NCBI GenBank assembly: GCA_964030475.1
Contig: CAXIPT010000004.1
Span: forward strand, 4,456,211 to 4,520,210
DNA from: Tethya wilhelma
Lineage: Eukaryota > Porifera > Demospongiae > Tethyida > Tethyidae
Length of the DNA stretch: 64,000 bases
Direction of reading: 5' to 3'
The stretch's first letter is position 1. Each line of letters opens with the position of its first letter. A model generated the notes under the pieces. It saw only the letters and a program-made list of their open reading frames with translations. It was not told the DNA's origin and ran no database searches. Both the position numbers and the translations under genes were made by a program. Positions 20,764-32,328 of this stretch are shown in pieces.

Positions 20764-21139
20764 TTATTCCCAGTACGGTAGTACTGGGTACACAGGAATG
20801 GCACGGATGGCCCATTAGCGCAATACAAATATTCACGCGAATAACTCTGCAAAAACTGAGCGCTTAGCACTAAATGGCTTCTTAAGCTACTATTTAGCTC
20901 TTTCTCTTTCTAATGAGTCCAAAAACATGGCCTAAAACCATCGCTAAAGTAACAAACACAAACATGCCAAACCTCCAAATTTCTCCATCTTCTTCTTATT
21001 CTTCTTCTTCTTCTATCTTGGCTCAACTTTTCTCAGAGACTATTCACTTTTAGAAGCTGATTCTTGAACGAATGAACTTGGTTTCTTCCGGGACAGTCGC
21101 TTTTGCCATCGGTTTTTAGCGCCTCTCATTGAGTAGCTA
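20764..21139 (+). repeat. Dispersed repeat R1, copy 4, truncated at an N join
   Basis: Begins ATTCCCAGTACGGTAGTACTGGG and matches copy 1 nearly throughout until GAGTAGCTA, where the N at 21140 cuts it. Confidence 0.8.
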
Positions 21140-21140
21140 N
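21140..21140. other. Assembly join (single N)
   Basis: R1 sequence on the left changes abruptly to the hAT element on the right, whose left terminal repeat is not found. Confidence 0.75.
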
Positions 21141-23930
21141 TGTGACCCTGCACCACTTATATAGCTAGCCACAACTCTAAGGGTATACATAATACTACCA
21201 CTAGCTTTATTATTGATTATTAATACATTACATGTAACACACACTGATATTAAAATCTATGAACAATATTGAACACAATCATACTAATAAAAATGTCCAA
21301 AGAACTTCTTTCTTTCATCATTACAGTCTATAAATTCTTTAGCAACCAGGATCAAATCAATGGAGTCTGTTACTTCCTTATGTACATGAAGTAATAAACA
21401 ATTGTTCAGCCTTTTCTCTGTCATTGACGATCGTAGATAAGTTAAAAGCCGCCGCAAAGCAGAAAAGCTTCTCTCTGATGTTGCAGATGATATAGGTATA
21501 GTCTTGAATAGACGAAGCAGTAGATGCACAGTAGACAACATATCTTTATAAACACTATTGCTGTTCATTGCATCACAGATGGTTTGAATTGAAGTTACTC
21601 GTCTCACTGTTGGGAGGCTTTTTTTGATTACATCTTGCAAGAGAGGTAGATGTCGACTCAGGTCCGACCATTCAATATCATGTTTATAGCAAGATTCCTT
21701 TAAAGTTGAAATTTCATCACAAACGTCCTCGCCATTAGCAGCCTTTAAGAGAGTCTGTTCAATTGCCAATACAGATGAGACATGTTGGTCTGAAAATCTT
21801 CTCTCCAACTCTGCAATTAATAGATCACAAGCTTCAAAGTAAATATGACGAAAATAGGTTCGTTCATCCGGAAATTCATGAGGTGAAGATCCATCATCAT
21901 ATCTTGCAGGGCGTCGTCTGTATCTCGGTAGTTCAGGTTGTCCGATGCAATGATCACTGGCAATCTTTACCGTTAAATCATAAAAACGATTGAACTCCAG
22001 ATCTGATCGTATTCTCTTGAAGTACGCTTTTGCAGCATCTACTGCAGACAGTGCATCTTGAATGGTTATGTCCTTTTTCTGCAAAGCAAACGATACTTGT
22101 TCAGCTGCACTAAAGATATTATGTGCAAGCCGAAGACCATACAGAGTGCTAAACTTCTCAAGACTCTGCAAGTACCCACCAGCTTTCAAACCATATTCGT
22201 CACGTGTAGTTTCGTGTATTTCTTCAAGAGTTTCCAATAAAAGTGTGTAGTCTTTCAGGATGGCGTCAATTGCTGCAGTTCGAGCTGTCCATCTGGTTGG
22301 ACACAAAGGCTTTAAAGCAGTTCCACCACTACTTGCTTGTAAGTTTGAAGAGAAAAGATGCAGCCTTTTAGGAGAAAGCCGAATAAGGTTACTGATTTCT
22401 TTGCAAATTTCAATTGCATCTCGAACACATACTAGTTGTCTACCAGCATCTTGCAAACACAGATTTAAAGAGTGAGCACAACAATGTACTGGAATTGCAG
22501 CAGGTTGTTCATTGAGGATTCTTGCTGATACACCTGTTCTCCTTCCTAGCATATTAGCAGCACCATCGTAAGCCTGTCCTCGACACAAGGCTAGAGGAAG
22601 GTTACATCGAATTAGAAGATCCTTAATTACCTTAAAAAGAGTCTCAGATTTGGTATCAGGTACTCTATGTAACCCTATAGAATCCTCATGAGCTTCATAA
22701 TCATCACTAACCCAACGAATTGACAAATTGAGTTGCTCAGTGTTGAGCACATCCGTTGCCTCATCGGCAATGATGGCAAACCATGCCTGACCTGTTACAT
22801 TTTTCATGGTTGCCAAAAGTTTACGCAATACGTGGAGGCCCAATGAATTAATTAGCTCATTTACAAATTGATGACTTGTAAAACGGTTTTCTCTTATCCA
22901 GCTTTCAACAAAAGCATTGTCTTTGCTCCACATTTGGAGCAGTTGTGATAGGTTTCCTTCGGATTCTGTATGCCCTCTGAAAGCTATTCCTTGTCGAGCG
23001 AGAAACACAATTGCTCTCAGCTGTGCAAGAAGTCCTTCTCGTCGAGTCATTTGAGCTTCAGCCAACTGTGATTTCAAACGTGATTCTATTGTGGGTTGAT
23101 TACGACCTATCCACTTTTCTTGGGCCTCTCTATGTACTTGCGAGCCCTCATGACATTTAAATTTATCCATAGCTTTACGCCAGTTATTGAATCCATCTTC
23201 TGTGAATGCTTTTTCTCCCATTTTACTTAGTAACAAGTTGTGTTGGGTGCAATATCGACAGTAAAGACAGAATACTTTCTTTTTTGTAACACAAACACTC
23301 AGCCAAGTGAACTTCTCATACCATTTAGGCACAAAATTTCTCTTTTTGTTCACTAATTTGTCAAGTGTTGATTTGTCTTCAGGTTGAAATGCATGATCAA
23401 TACTCATGCAACACACTGCTGTACAAGTGGAAGATTCATCTACATTAGTACCAGTTTGAGAACCAGTTAGTTCTGCCCTCGGTTCAGCCGGATTGTCATT
23501 GTGACTGCTGACAGAGTCTGAATCTGAGCCACTTAGTTTTTCCAGTTCCTCACCGATTTGACTTTCTTTTTCTGTTATTTCTGAACTTTTAACTACTTTC
23601 GGGTTTGTCTTTAGCCAAGAACTTAAACAAGCTTGTCTTTTCATCACAACACATGCATCATTCACATTACTACTCTAATAAAAGCCTACCTTCATTTAAA
23701 TAGATAGGTCATAGGTCATAAAAATTGTAATTTCATTCGTTTTTAGTACAGTATGAAGGTATCAGCTGATCAAGAGAGGAGACAGTATTGTGTGCACTTG
23801 ACAGTATTGCTATAGCTAGTAGTGTTGTGTATATATCATTACAGACTGAAATGTGGGGGGGCTAGGCTCCCTCAGCTTTGAAAATGGGGGTGCTTGGGCA
23901 CCCCCAGCCCCCCCTGATTCTCCGCCCCTG
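21141..23930 (-). mobile_element. hAT transposon with intact transposase, one end missing
   Basis: The outer end at 23930, read inward, is CAGGGGCGGAGAATCAGGGG followed by GGGTGCCCAAGCACCCCC. The other end should lie left of 21284, but no matching terminus is seen before the N at 21140. The end sequence resembles those of the elements at 1241 and 12964. Confidence 0.7.
21284..23665 (-). CDS. hAT-family transposase, ZMYM1-like, 793 aa, intact
   Basis: Single uninterrupted exon. Residues about 115-185 form a TTF-type zinc finger (FVPKWYEKFTWLSV, KKVFCLYCRYC, then FNNWRKAMDKFKCHEGSQVH). A DUF4371-like RNase H core follows, including FAIIADEATDVLNTEQLNLS (about 295) and GQAYDGAANMLGRRTGVSA (about 365). 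The hAT dimerisation region near residues 725-760 reads SSATSERSFSALRRLLTYLR. Length and domain order fit the ZMYM1-like hAT group. The protein would bind the element ends and catalyse cut-and-paste. No stop or frameshift is visible, which suggests recent activity or selection. The start at 23665 is the first Met; the acidic Ser-rich N-terminus is poorly conserved. Confidence 0.85.
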   Translation of the reverse strand: MNDACVVMKRQACLSSWLKTNPKVVKSSEITEKESQIGEELEKLSGSDSDSVSSHNDNPAEPRAELTGSQTGTNVDESSTCTAVCCMSIDHAFQPEDKSTLDKLVNKKRNFVPKWYEKFTWLSVCVTKKKVFCLYCRYCTQHNLLLSKMGEKAFTEDGFNNWRKAMDKFKCHEGSQVHREAQEKWIGRNQPTIESRLKSQLAEAQMTRREGLLAQLRAIVFLARQGIAFRGHTESEGNLSQLLQMWSKDNAFVESWIRENRFTSHQFVNELINSLGLHVLRKLLATMKNVTGQAWFAIIADEATDVLNTEQLNLSIRWVSDDYEAHEDSIGLHRVPDTKSETLFKVIKDLLIRCNLPLALCRGQAYDGAANMLGRRTGVSARILNEQPAAIPVHCCAHSLNLCLQDAGRQLVCVRDAIEICKEISNLIRLSPKRLHLFSSNLQASSGGTALKPLCPTRWTARTAAIDAILKDYTLLLETLEEIHETTRDEYGLKAGGYLQSLEKFSTLYGLRLAHNIFSAAEQVSFALQKKDITIQDALSAVDAAKAYFKRIRSDLEFNRFYDLTVKIASDHCIGQPELPRYRRRPARYDDGSSPHEFPDERTYFRHIYFEACDLLIAELERRFSDQHVSSVLAIEQTLLKAANGEDVCDEISTLKESCYKHDIEWSDLSRHLPLLQDVIKKSLPTVRRVTSIQTICDAMNSNSVYKDMLSTVHLLLRLFKTIPISSATSERSFSALRRLLTYLRSSMTEKRLNNCLLLHVHKEVTDSIDLILVAKEFIDCNDERKKFFGHFY

Positions 23931-25339
23931 CAGTGAATGCTTGACACTGCATGGCTATAACTGAGCTACTGGCTGCTTTTTTCGTACTACTTCACACAGA
24001 ATACTTGCCCATGCAGTTACAGGCCTACCAAATGTTTTCCTAGGTTTTACTAGTGGTACCTGTCGTCAATACCTACACCAGATGATTGTCCACAAGCAAG
24101 GCTTCTAGAACAAACTTCTTTGGTCTGTATGGTACTGCTAGTGGCCAGTGGTCTAGCAAGCCTACTCGCTGCTCCTGGCTCTTCCTAGTGCTATCCAATG
24201 GCTGGGCTGTACAGCAAGCAGAGCCATCAGCTGATTCCATGCAAACAAGCTAGCAAATTTGAACCAGTGGGTTCCTAGATTCAATGCTCTCAGTTCCTTA
24301 CCTTTTTGGAGTGGATAGGCTTTCGTTTTTCAGTGAAAAGCTAGCATTTTGGTCCTGCTTTCTACCCTGCTACACTGAATTGATGCTTCCCATTGAATGC
24401 ACACCTTATTACACATGGGCATATGCGCACGTGCACTGTGGTTTTTTCCTGTACCACTAAAACCTATCTCCTAGGAGACATACTTATTAGCTGCATCATG
24501 CAAGATAGATGCCGGAATGGCTTTTTGATTGAGTGAGGAGGTAATTCTTGTGTCTATAATAATTATTACAATAATATTATTATAATAAAATTATGTCATT
24601 GAACTAGCCTTAGGGATAAATAATATATATGAGACACATGCAAAGAAACACTTATAATTCACTTTGTTATGATCATTTGGCCATTCATATTATGTTCTTG
24701 TTATGTACCTTTTTGTCTTGTGTTAATTACACATATATAATTATACGTATAGTAAGTGATGACTTACATTGTATAAACATTTCCAAAATTTTCACCATAC
24801 CCACAATGACAGCTAGTACTATTAGTACATCGCTGTCCACCAGCTGGAATTTGAGAGTCTGCAGATTGTATACATTTAGTTATCATTAATATTTGCATGT
24901 AATTTAGGGAATTTTTGCAACACAAAGATTTGGACAGCTGGGCTCACAGAGGGACCGCAAGTCACTCCTTGTTTCATACCAGACAAACAAACAACAAGGA
25001 CAACCTGCTATACAGATAAATTATTGCATGCAATAGCAATGATACTACCTTTTGTAACAAATATTGACAGCACTAAAAATGTTTGATAAAGCATCCTAGG
25101 TTACCATTAAAATAAAATATTATTGTGTATATTTAAAGTTACAGCTCGCTTTCGGTTAGTATCTGATATAATTCTTGAATAATTATGTGAAGTCATTCAC
25201 GTGATTTTACCTCCCAGGCCCTCCCGATTTTCTGCATGCAAAAGTGGCCTGGGTACGAGGCTAGTATTCAGTAGAGTGAAGTCACTGGGGTTACATATTG
25301 TGAGCCTCTGCTATCAGGAAAAGCACTGATGCCGGTACA
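23931..25339. other. Intergenic with a Penelope-like scrap
   Basis: No gene is seen. Positions 24430-24570 repeat 20650-20755 (GTGGTTTTTTCCTGTACCAC, then ATGGCTTTTTGATTG), with 27 extra bases, so this is a second fragment of the Penelope-like 5' coding region. CCTGGGTACGAGGCTAG near 25247 is one arm of a mini-hairpin motif. Confidence 0.5.
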
Positions 25340-25361
25340 ATTATTCAATATTTGCCACCAT

Positions 25362-25600
25362 TGTGTTAGGAGACTTTAACGAGGATGTGTCAGCAACACA
25401 TAGCCCAAATCTTTACAGAGTCATATCGGCTTCAAGCAGTTAGTACCTAGCCTAACCACAGACAGAGGGACACTCATAGACCATGTATATTATAACAGGC
25501 CATAGGAACGCATTGTACTTGGAAGTCAATGATACTTACTATATATAATGACCATGACACTGTAGATTGCTCTATTCCACTGAACACATCAACTGAATTT
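25362..25600 (+). pseudogene. Degenerate endonuclease/exonuclease/phosphatase (EEP) fragment
   Basis: After an acceptor-like GTGTTAG the plus strand reads GDFNEDVS, then in shifted frames QLV..LTTDRGTLIDHVYYN and VNDTYYSDHDTVDCSIPL. These are the GDFNED and DH-containing motifs of transposon EEP endonucleases, often found near PIF1/Helitron-type open frames in invertebrates. Multiple frame changes show it is inactive. Confidence 0.55.
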
Positions 25601-26877
25601 TAGCAAGCACCAGTTCATCACAAGAGAATTCTAATCAGGTATGTTCATTGTTACAATTGCTACAATATAAATTCAAAATGATTTTTGTCACCCTTGCTTT
25701 CTTAACCAGGGCTTGTGCAAAACATGCAAATATGTATGTATGTCATAGTAGCTCAACTGCGAATGAGAACCATTCTCCAAAAAAAGCACACCATCAGCAA
25801 TTAATTAGACTATTCACACTAACTTGTCTCATGTGCAGCCTACTCCTACTACCAATGTTGGATTAATACTTCCAAAAGTGTTCACTTAACAAAATACTTG
25901 AATGAGTTAAAAGTTAGGAATATACCCCAAAGGACACAGGAAGTCCCAAATGCACTGATGCAGATCATAATGCACATGGACTGCTTTCGAACGTCTCAAT
26001 GAAACAAGTGGGAAGTGTTCAAACCATAATACAGCTCCTTGCAAATTGAATGTTGCAAAACTGCTTTATATACTGTTATTCAAGACTGACTTTCTGCAGC
26101 TCTGTGCATTGAGAAAGCTCCTGCTCTGGATAGACGTTAGACAGAAAAGGTGAGACAGCAACCCAAATTCCACAACCACGCTTAACTCAAGTCACAGGCC
26201 ATGGCAAACTGTTCTGTTCAATGTGGTGACAAAACGGAACAAAAACAGTTCTTCAGGAATGCTAGTTGCTATGACATAATTATTACACAAACCTGACCTA
26301 CTGAAAGGAGATTGTATCTGTACCACAGTGTTCACCACAATTTATGAGCCAGTATAGTATTGCTTTACAAACTGCTTGTATTGTGTCATCTCTGACCGTT
26401 TGTATAGTAAGTTTATTTTGCTTGTTTTGTGGTGCTGCATAAGTAGTCAACATTTGATTCTCTATACATTATTTGACGGTCATACTTTGCATGTGTTTAT
26501 ATAGTATGCATATAATTATGGTGCGAACAATATTGCTAGATTTAAATTGAGACTTTGACCATCAAACAGTTAAATCAAGAAATCCTCATTATTATATTCA
26601 GCAATATGCCAGCACCGTGCTATATAGTTGACTACATGTATACCTTTGGTACAATTGCTAGCCTTTCTTTTTACTCTTAGTTGGAATTTTGTACCCGAAG
26701 ACAACAACATTGTCAAAGATTTACATAATTATTGAATAATTGTACACAAAGCATGCAGCGAGTGATCAACACTATCACACCACACTATACAGAGGGGCAA
26801 AGGCACAGCTAGCAACTGAAGTACAAACTGTTCACAACAACAAAAAGTCCAATGTGCTATAAACAGCACAGTTTAAA
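25601..26877. other. No recognisable gene
   Basis: AT-rich with short frames. Nothing I can name is visible. Confidence 0.4.
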
Positions 26878-27878
26878 CTACTTCTGTGGTTTGAATGCTA
26901 CCAGAATATCCTGGCTGTTGTAAGTCAAGGTTTCAAAAGTAGGAAGATTCACAAGAACACTTTCGTTGATGCTATCAAAGTCCTTTTTGCACCCACAAGA
27001 TATCATGAAGTTGCCAAATGCGGTCAAGGTAACCTGCTCTCCTCCATCATGCTCAGCAGTAATATCGCCATCAGTCGAGTAGCACACATACTATATCACT
27101 GAACCTTCTTGCAGTTTGGTCGAATGAAAGTTCCACTTGTAGGAGAAGTTCCAGATCCCGGTTCGACAGCACCTTTGCATCGCTGACAGACTTTCTTTTG
27201 GATAAACTCAACAACACTAGCAATTGTGGCATTCTTGAGTGCACTCTGTCTACCAGTAGTTCCACAACATTAGAAATTGTGTTTATCTTGTGAATGGTTG
27301 AAACAGTTTTTCTCACGCTCATAAACTTTTCTCCACCAAATGCCTTCACCATGAAAGATTAAGCACGTAAAATTTACCCACAGCAACAACTGATTCAACC
27401 AGTTTATGTACCCCAGATTGTTGCTCGCGTCCACAGCTGGTAGTCTGCTACCAGTAGATCTTGCTTAGTAGTGCCATTGTCCAGAGTTTCAGCAAGACCC
27501 ACCTAGCTTGTGTACTTTTACTTGAACAGTGTAATACAAGATCAAATACTAATCTATTGGACAGTATATTCAGCATAGTTTCTGGAGCACTCTCCCCTTC
27601 GAACTCATTGCTGCTCACATTGAACTGCTTATCTGAGGAGCCAATCTCAGAAGAATAACTTCCGTCTTATCTCCTCACCTTCCTTTCTGCAACATAAAAG
27701 GCTGCATTCGTTTTAAGTGATCTTCTGAGCAGTCGAACACAGCAAAATAGCTGCTGGTACAACCCTTCTTAATTGGTAACAGTGAAGTCACTACAACATT
27801 CACAGTGGCACTAGTCTCTGGTTCGGTTGACTTGAAGTCAAACACTTCACATGGCCATTCCATCTTCGACCCTGACAT
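26878..27878 (-). CDS. OB-fold-like protein gene, structure unresolved, possibly decayed
   Basis: Reading the minus strand, MSGSKMEWPCEVFDFKS starts at 27878 and continues VVVTSLLPIKKGCTSSYF to a donor near 27678. Downstream blocks are SNEFEGESAPETMLN (about 27610), NATIASVVEFIQKKVCQRCK with a later C (about 27230-27110), and ITAEHDGGEQVTLTAFGNFM to a stop at 26878. The pattern VxxLxPxK...YF, a CxxC zinc-ribbon-like pair and a final DGG-VTLTAFG strand suggests an RPA-like OB-fold family known to me from cnidarian and sponge genomes. Splice joins between the blocks could not be phased (an in-frame TAG lies near 27090), so it may be a pseudogene. The name is tentative. Confidence 0.35.
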
Positions 27879-27969
27879 CCTGATCAGTCAAAAGTATCTC
27901 ATTGTATGTGCACTTGTTCAACTCCCATTTTTTTTATCCATATGCTACTCAATCACATCATATCCTGTT

Positions 27970-29150
27970 TCATCACAGCCCTTGTAACTTCGCAGCTAAC
28001 CCCATCCCACAAACAATCAATGCATGGCTACTTTAGTGTACTCCCACTTACAAGTCAAGCAATTGCAAAGAACAGTCAAAGGTACAAAATATAGGTGGTC
28101 CCTACTTTTTGTTATACACTGTATGTCCCTTACTTCACATCTGCAATATAGGTGATATTGTTGCACTCTAAATGTTGTAGTGGACTTGTGGGTGTTCCAA
28201 TCCATTCAAATACCTTTGTCTCAAATCCATAGACACCCATATACTGTTTGATTGCAGCCCTTGCAACTTCACAGCTCACTCCATCCCACAACCAATCAAT
28301 ACACAGCTAAACTGTAGTGTACTCTCACTTTTAAACAAGTCAAGCAAAGAGCAGTCTCAGTACACAATAGATAGTCCCTTCTTTTCATTGTTCTCTGTTA
28401 CAGTATGTCCCTTCTCAGGTGCATTAAGGCCTGACTGGCATTTAAGGACCTAATTAAAACTTGAAATTGAAATATCTTTTTTTGTACACATGTAAACAAC
28501 CCTAAACTTTGTATACAAATTGAAACAGTCAAACACAGCAAAATAGCTGCTGGTACAACCCTTCTTAATTGGTAACAGGGCACATGGTTACCATGGATAT
28601 ATGAAGTTCATATATGATAATTAGGTTAATAACTAATTAATTATTCATGCGGATCATGAATAAATGAATATTTAATGAGATATGGCATTTTTAACTTTTA
28701 GTTAGGGTGTGCTTTTATTAGAAAATGAGCATATCTCATTAAATATTCATTTATTCATGATCCGCATGAATAATTAATTAGTTATTAACCTAATTAACAT
28801 ATATCCCTAATATGAACTTCATATCTCCATGGAAACCATGTGCCCTTGGAGGATGAATTTTTTCACTAATTAACTTCGCCATTATTCAAATATTCGAGGT
28901 CATGTGACAACTTAAGTTTACAGATGAGCGAAGAATACCAGTTTCAAATTGTATACAAAGTTTAGGGTTGTTTACATGTGTACAAAAAAAGATATTTCAA
29001 TTTCAAGTTTTAATTAGCGCCTTAAATGCGGGGTCAGGAGGGGTCAGGCCTTAATGCACCTGAGTTACTTCACATCTGTGTAAATAAAGATGATATTATT
29101 GCACTCTATATGTTATACTGGACTTGTGAGTGTTCCAATATACCAAAGGT
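27970..29150. repeat. Diverged tandem duplication interrupted by a MITE
   Basis: Copy 1 (27970-28200) and copy 2 (28250-28413 continuing at 29065-29150) share CAGCCCTTG-AACTTC-CAGCT, CCATCCCACAA, ATGTCCCTT and ACTTCACATCTG. Copy 1 preserves the uninterrupted junction GTCCCTTACTTCAC. Copy 2 has the palindromic element inserted at that point. Confidence 0.75.
28414..29064. mobile_element. 651-bp palindromic (foldback) MITE carrying a gene scrap
   Basis: Outer ends CTCAGGTGCATTAAGGCCTG are exactly inverted at 29064. The arms pair over most of their length: AAACTTGAAATTGAAATATC... with its reverse near 28980-29020, and the AT-rich core 28590-28690 with 28735-28840. Comparison with copy 1 of the host duplication gives a TT target duplication. 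The left arm alone holds a segment (about 28526-28577) nearly identical to 27731-27780 of the OB-fold gene. Confidence 0.8.
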
Positions 29151-29589
29151 ATCTTTCCTATGAAGATATAATTAACCTCCTACACATTCACAGTACACAG
29201 TTTACATTCACTATTGGCTCTTTAATGAAATCACTCACCTACCAAGCATTACACCTAAAATTATTTGTTTGGGAATATTCACAACTTGAATTATCACTAC
29301 CATGCAATTCAACTCAGCATAATACATGCATAAGTCTTCCAACCTACTCATTCATCATGCAACTTTCTACTAACACATGCATGCATGCATGTATGCACCT
29401 ATAACTATGCTTTATTCATTGCCATGCCAACCATGCAGCCTTTTAGTAGTATATGTTTGCAATAGGAGACACCTATCCATCCATACTTGACTCATTGCGG
29501 ATACTCCACAATTTCATATTAATGTTCTAATTCAGACCTTATGACCAACTCATGCATTACTTCACAATTAATATTGAGCATAGAGTATT

Positions 29590-32328
29590 GGGGGGTATTT
29601 CCGGACACTTAAGCCAAGCTTGCACGGTAACTCAGCTGGACTTGGACTTGGGACTAACTTCAATGACACTGTAGGAGGAGGGTGACAATGAGGTACATTC
29701 GACATGATACCAGTGGTCACAAGCTACCCACTGGGTACTGTCTACTTCACCCTCGCACTCCAGACAATTCTCCAAATTGTGTGAGCCTTCTGTGCTTGAT
29801 TCAGATTCTGATGATACTGGGGGAGGAGTCTTCTTCCTCCTTCGGGAAGGAGCTTTCTTCTGAGGCTTTTTCTGTGCTGCTTTCTGAGCCTTCTTGGCCT
29901 CAGCTAAGGCTTTCTTTTCCAAGCTTACTTTTTCTTTCTGAGCCTTCTTTGCTTCCCTTTCAGCCTTCTTTCGAGCTTTCTCAGCCTCTTCATCTGCCTT
30001 CTTTTGTTTCTCTTCCTCCATGAAGGCAATAAACTGTGATGAATTATTTAGGTGATCTGGCATTCCTCCTTTTCCCTTCCTCTTGGTTTTCTTTCTTACA
30101 GGATCGGGGTAGAATAGAATTTCTGCGAGGACTGAGTTAGACTTGGGAGCAAGCATTGCGGTGGAAGAGCTACACCCTGTTACACAAGTAACAGTTGTGC
30201 TTGTGGCAGAAGTGAGCAATGTGGTAGCTGTGCACGCAGTTGCAGTCACTGTAGTGGACACGGAAGATGTGACTGTGCAGGTAGTTGTGTTTCCAGAGGC
30301 TGTGTTACAGACAGCTGACGTGCAGTGGGCAGTAGAACTTAATAGTGACATTTTCTTCAGTTGTGCCCACACAGTGTACAACTCATCGCCTGACATGTCA
30401 TAGCCTTCCAATCGTTCTTGGAATTTCTTAATAGTAGCTGGCTCTATCAGTGACTCTATCGCATCCAAAGAAGATGACACACCAGACTTTAGAGTAGCAG
30501 AAGTGCTGGTTGAGGTGCCAGATTCCACAGAGCCAGACGACAACGACGATGAGTCAGTAGTGCTCTCGGAGTAAAGCAAAGCTGGACCAATGGCTCCCTC
30601 CTTGCCAATAGCATTCCTATTGATTGGATATATTCCAGCTCTAGCAAAGGAATTAACAATAGTGGACATTTTCACTGTGTTTGTCCACGCAGTGTTGAAC
30701 ACAGAGGAAAACGTCTCTTTTGTAACAGAAGATCCTATGTTTGATATCTTGAATTTGTCACAAGCCTTTTTCCAATTGGTCTTGAGCGCTCCAAAAAACC
30801 CAACATCTAATGGCTGCGTTATGTGAGATGAGTGTGCGAGTAAACAGTACAAGACAATACCATTCTCTTTAGAGAATTTTGAAGTTTCCAAGTCTATATG
30901 CGTAGTGTGGCCATCAACCAGTAATAAAACTGGTCTCTCGGGTGGAATATGCTTAACAAAATGATTTGCCACCCAACCATAAAATAGCTCAGTCACCATC
31001 CATCCACTTTCACTACGTCCAAAGTAGGCTCCCTCCACACCACCAGCTAGAGGGTTGTACCGGAAGCGAACACCAGGGAAAATGTGCATAGGAGGTATCA
31101 CACTCCCAGCAACATTAGCAGCGACCAAAGTTGTTATTTGTGTTTTAGAGTCAGAACCTACACTGTAAACATGCTTCTTGTTCCTCATTGAAAGAACACG
31201 CGATGTCTTGGGACACAAAGGAAAGCCACTCTCATCAGCGTTCCAGATTCTGTGAGGCTTATCTTGAAGGCCATTCGAGATCATGAAGCTAGAGAAAGCA
31301 GCATACCATGCATCAAGTCGTTCTGGAGTGCATGACGAGGCCGGACAAAGTTGTAGTGATTCGGGCATTCTCATAGACAACTGAGGATGCCTCCGCAACA
31401 GACCATACCACCAATCTTTACTTATAAAATTAAATAACAAGGTAATGGTCAGAAATTCAATTACATGTGCATTGTCAGCACTACCAGTGGTCTACCTTGT
31501 ACGAATGTGGTATTCAATTATCATAGTATCTAACCTGGACAATTATCCGTAAATGGATTATCTCGTCCATCTTTGTCTAGAATCTTCTTGACTGTTAAGC
31601 ATACTTGTTCACGTGTGCGTCCATATCCTATATTAGCCATATGAAGGGCCCAGTCAACTATCGCCTCTTCCTCAGCTGGAGTCAAAACTGTAGGAGGTCC
31701 TCGCTTGGATGTTGTTACTTTACCCGTGACATGATCAAAGAGGGTGCTCCTGGGTACACTATACTTGGATTCTGCCTCACGATAAGAAATTTCCTTTGCC
31801 TGAACACGCTTTACCGCGATTTCAAGGTCTTGAGCTGAGTATTTAGGGTTCTTTTTACTCATGACATTACCCTACATGACCTACATGACAGAGAAGTGGA
31901 GTCGTAACTACATCGAAAGTCATAGTCCCTTTGAACTATTGAAATTTACGGCAGACATCTGTCTGGGAATAGACTTTTTAGTACACTACTTTGATTTGGC
32001 CACCTAGTATTCATGCTACCTCAAAACTTTCCAAAAATTAGTGCCAAAGTAAATGAATAGATTCCTTTCACTGATAAAACACTTTCAAAGAACCAAAGGT
32101 TCCTTACGGTGGAGAAAGCGCCCTCCATTCTTAAAAAACACAACTAAGGAAACATAAAAACACACCTTAGACTGTGTTGTGCATCTTTTCAGCTTACCAG
32201 AGTGAGCTAGACCATCTCATTGAGTTGCTGCTTCAAACTGGTTTCACCCCGCGATCACGTTGATTTTGACTGTAATGACTAACTACTCTAATTGTCTGAC
32301 TACAACCTCTGACCGGAAAAATCCCCGG
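29590..32328 (-). mobile_element. pogo-type transposon
   Basis: Imperfect terminal repeats GGGGGGTATTTCCGGACA (29590-29606) and, inverted, CCGGGGATTTTTCCGGTC (32328-32311) bracket the transposase gene. I could not fix the target duplication, so the edges are approximate. Confidence 0.6.
29632..31862 (-). CDS. pogo/Tigger-like DDE transposase with C-terminal PHD-like finger
   Basis: Exon 1 (31862 to about 31536) holds a psq/CENP-B-type HTH: YSAQDLEIAVKRVQAKEISY and SVPRSTLFDHVTGK. Exon 2 (from about 31416) starts KDWWYGLLRRHPQLSMRMPE, then IWNADESGF (first Asp), LLLVDGHTTHI (second Asp) and ITQPLDVGFFGALKTNWKK (third acidic residue), the pogo catalytic triad. A Ser/Thr-rich region is followed by a long Lys/Glu/Ala-rich helix and a PHD-like finger, CLECEGEVDSTQWVACDHWY then HVEC, ending at 29632. 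Joining at the obvious GT..AG sites (CCAG|GTTAG, ATAAG|TAAAG) leaves the frame one base short, so either a non-standard donor is used or a single-base loss has occurred. Confidence 0.8.

Noticed and set aside
30143..30403. Plus-strand open frame rich in Val/Ala
   Set aside because: It is antisense to the Ser/Thr-rich part of the pogo transposase, whose motifs are clear on the minus strand.
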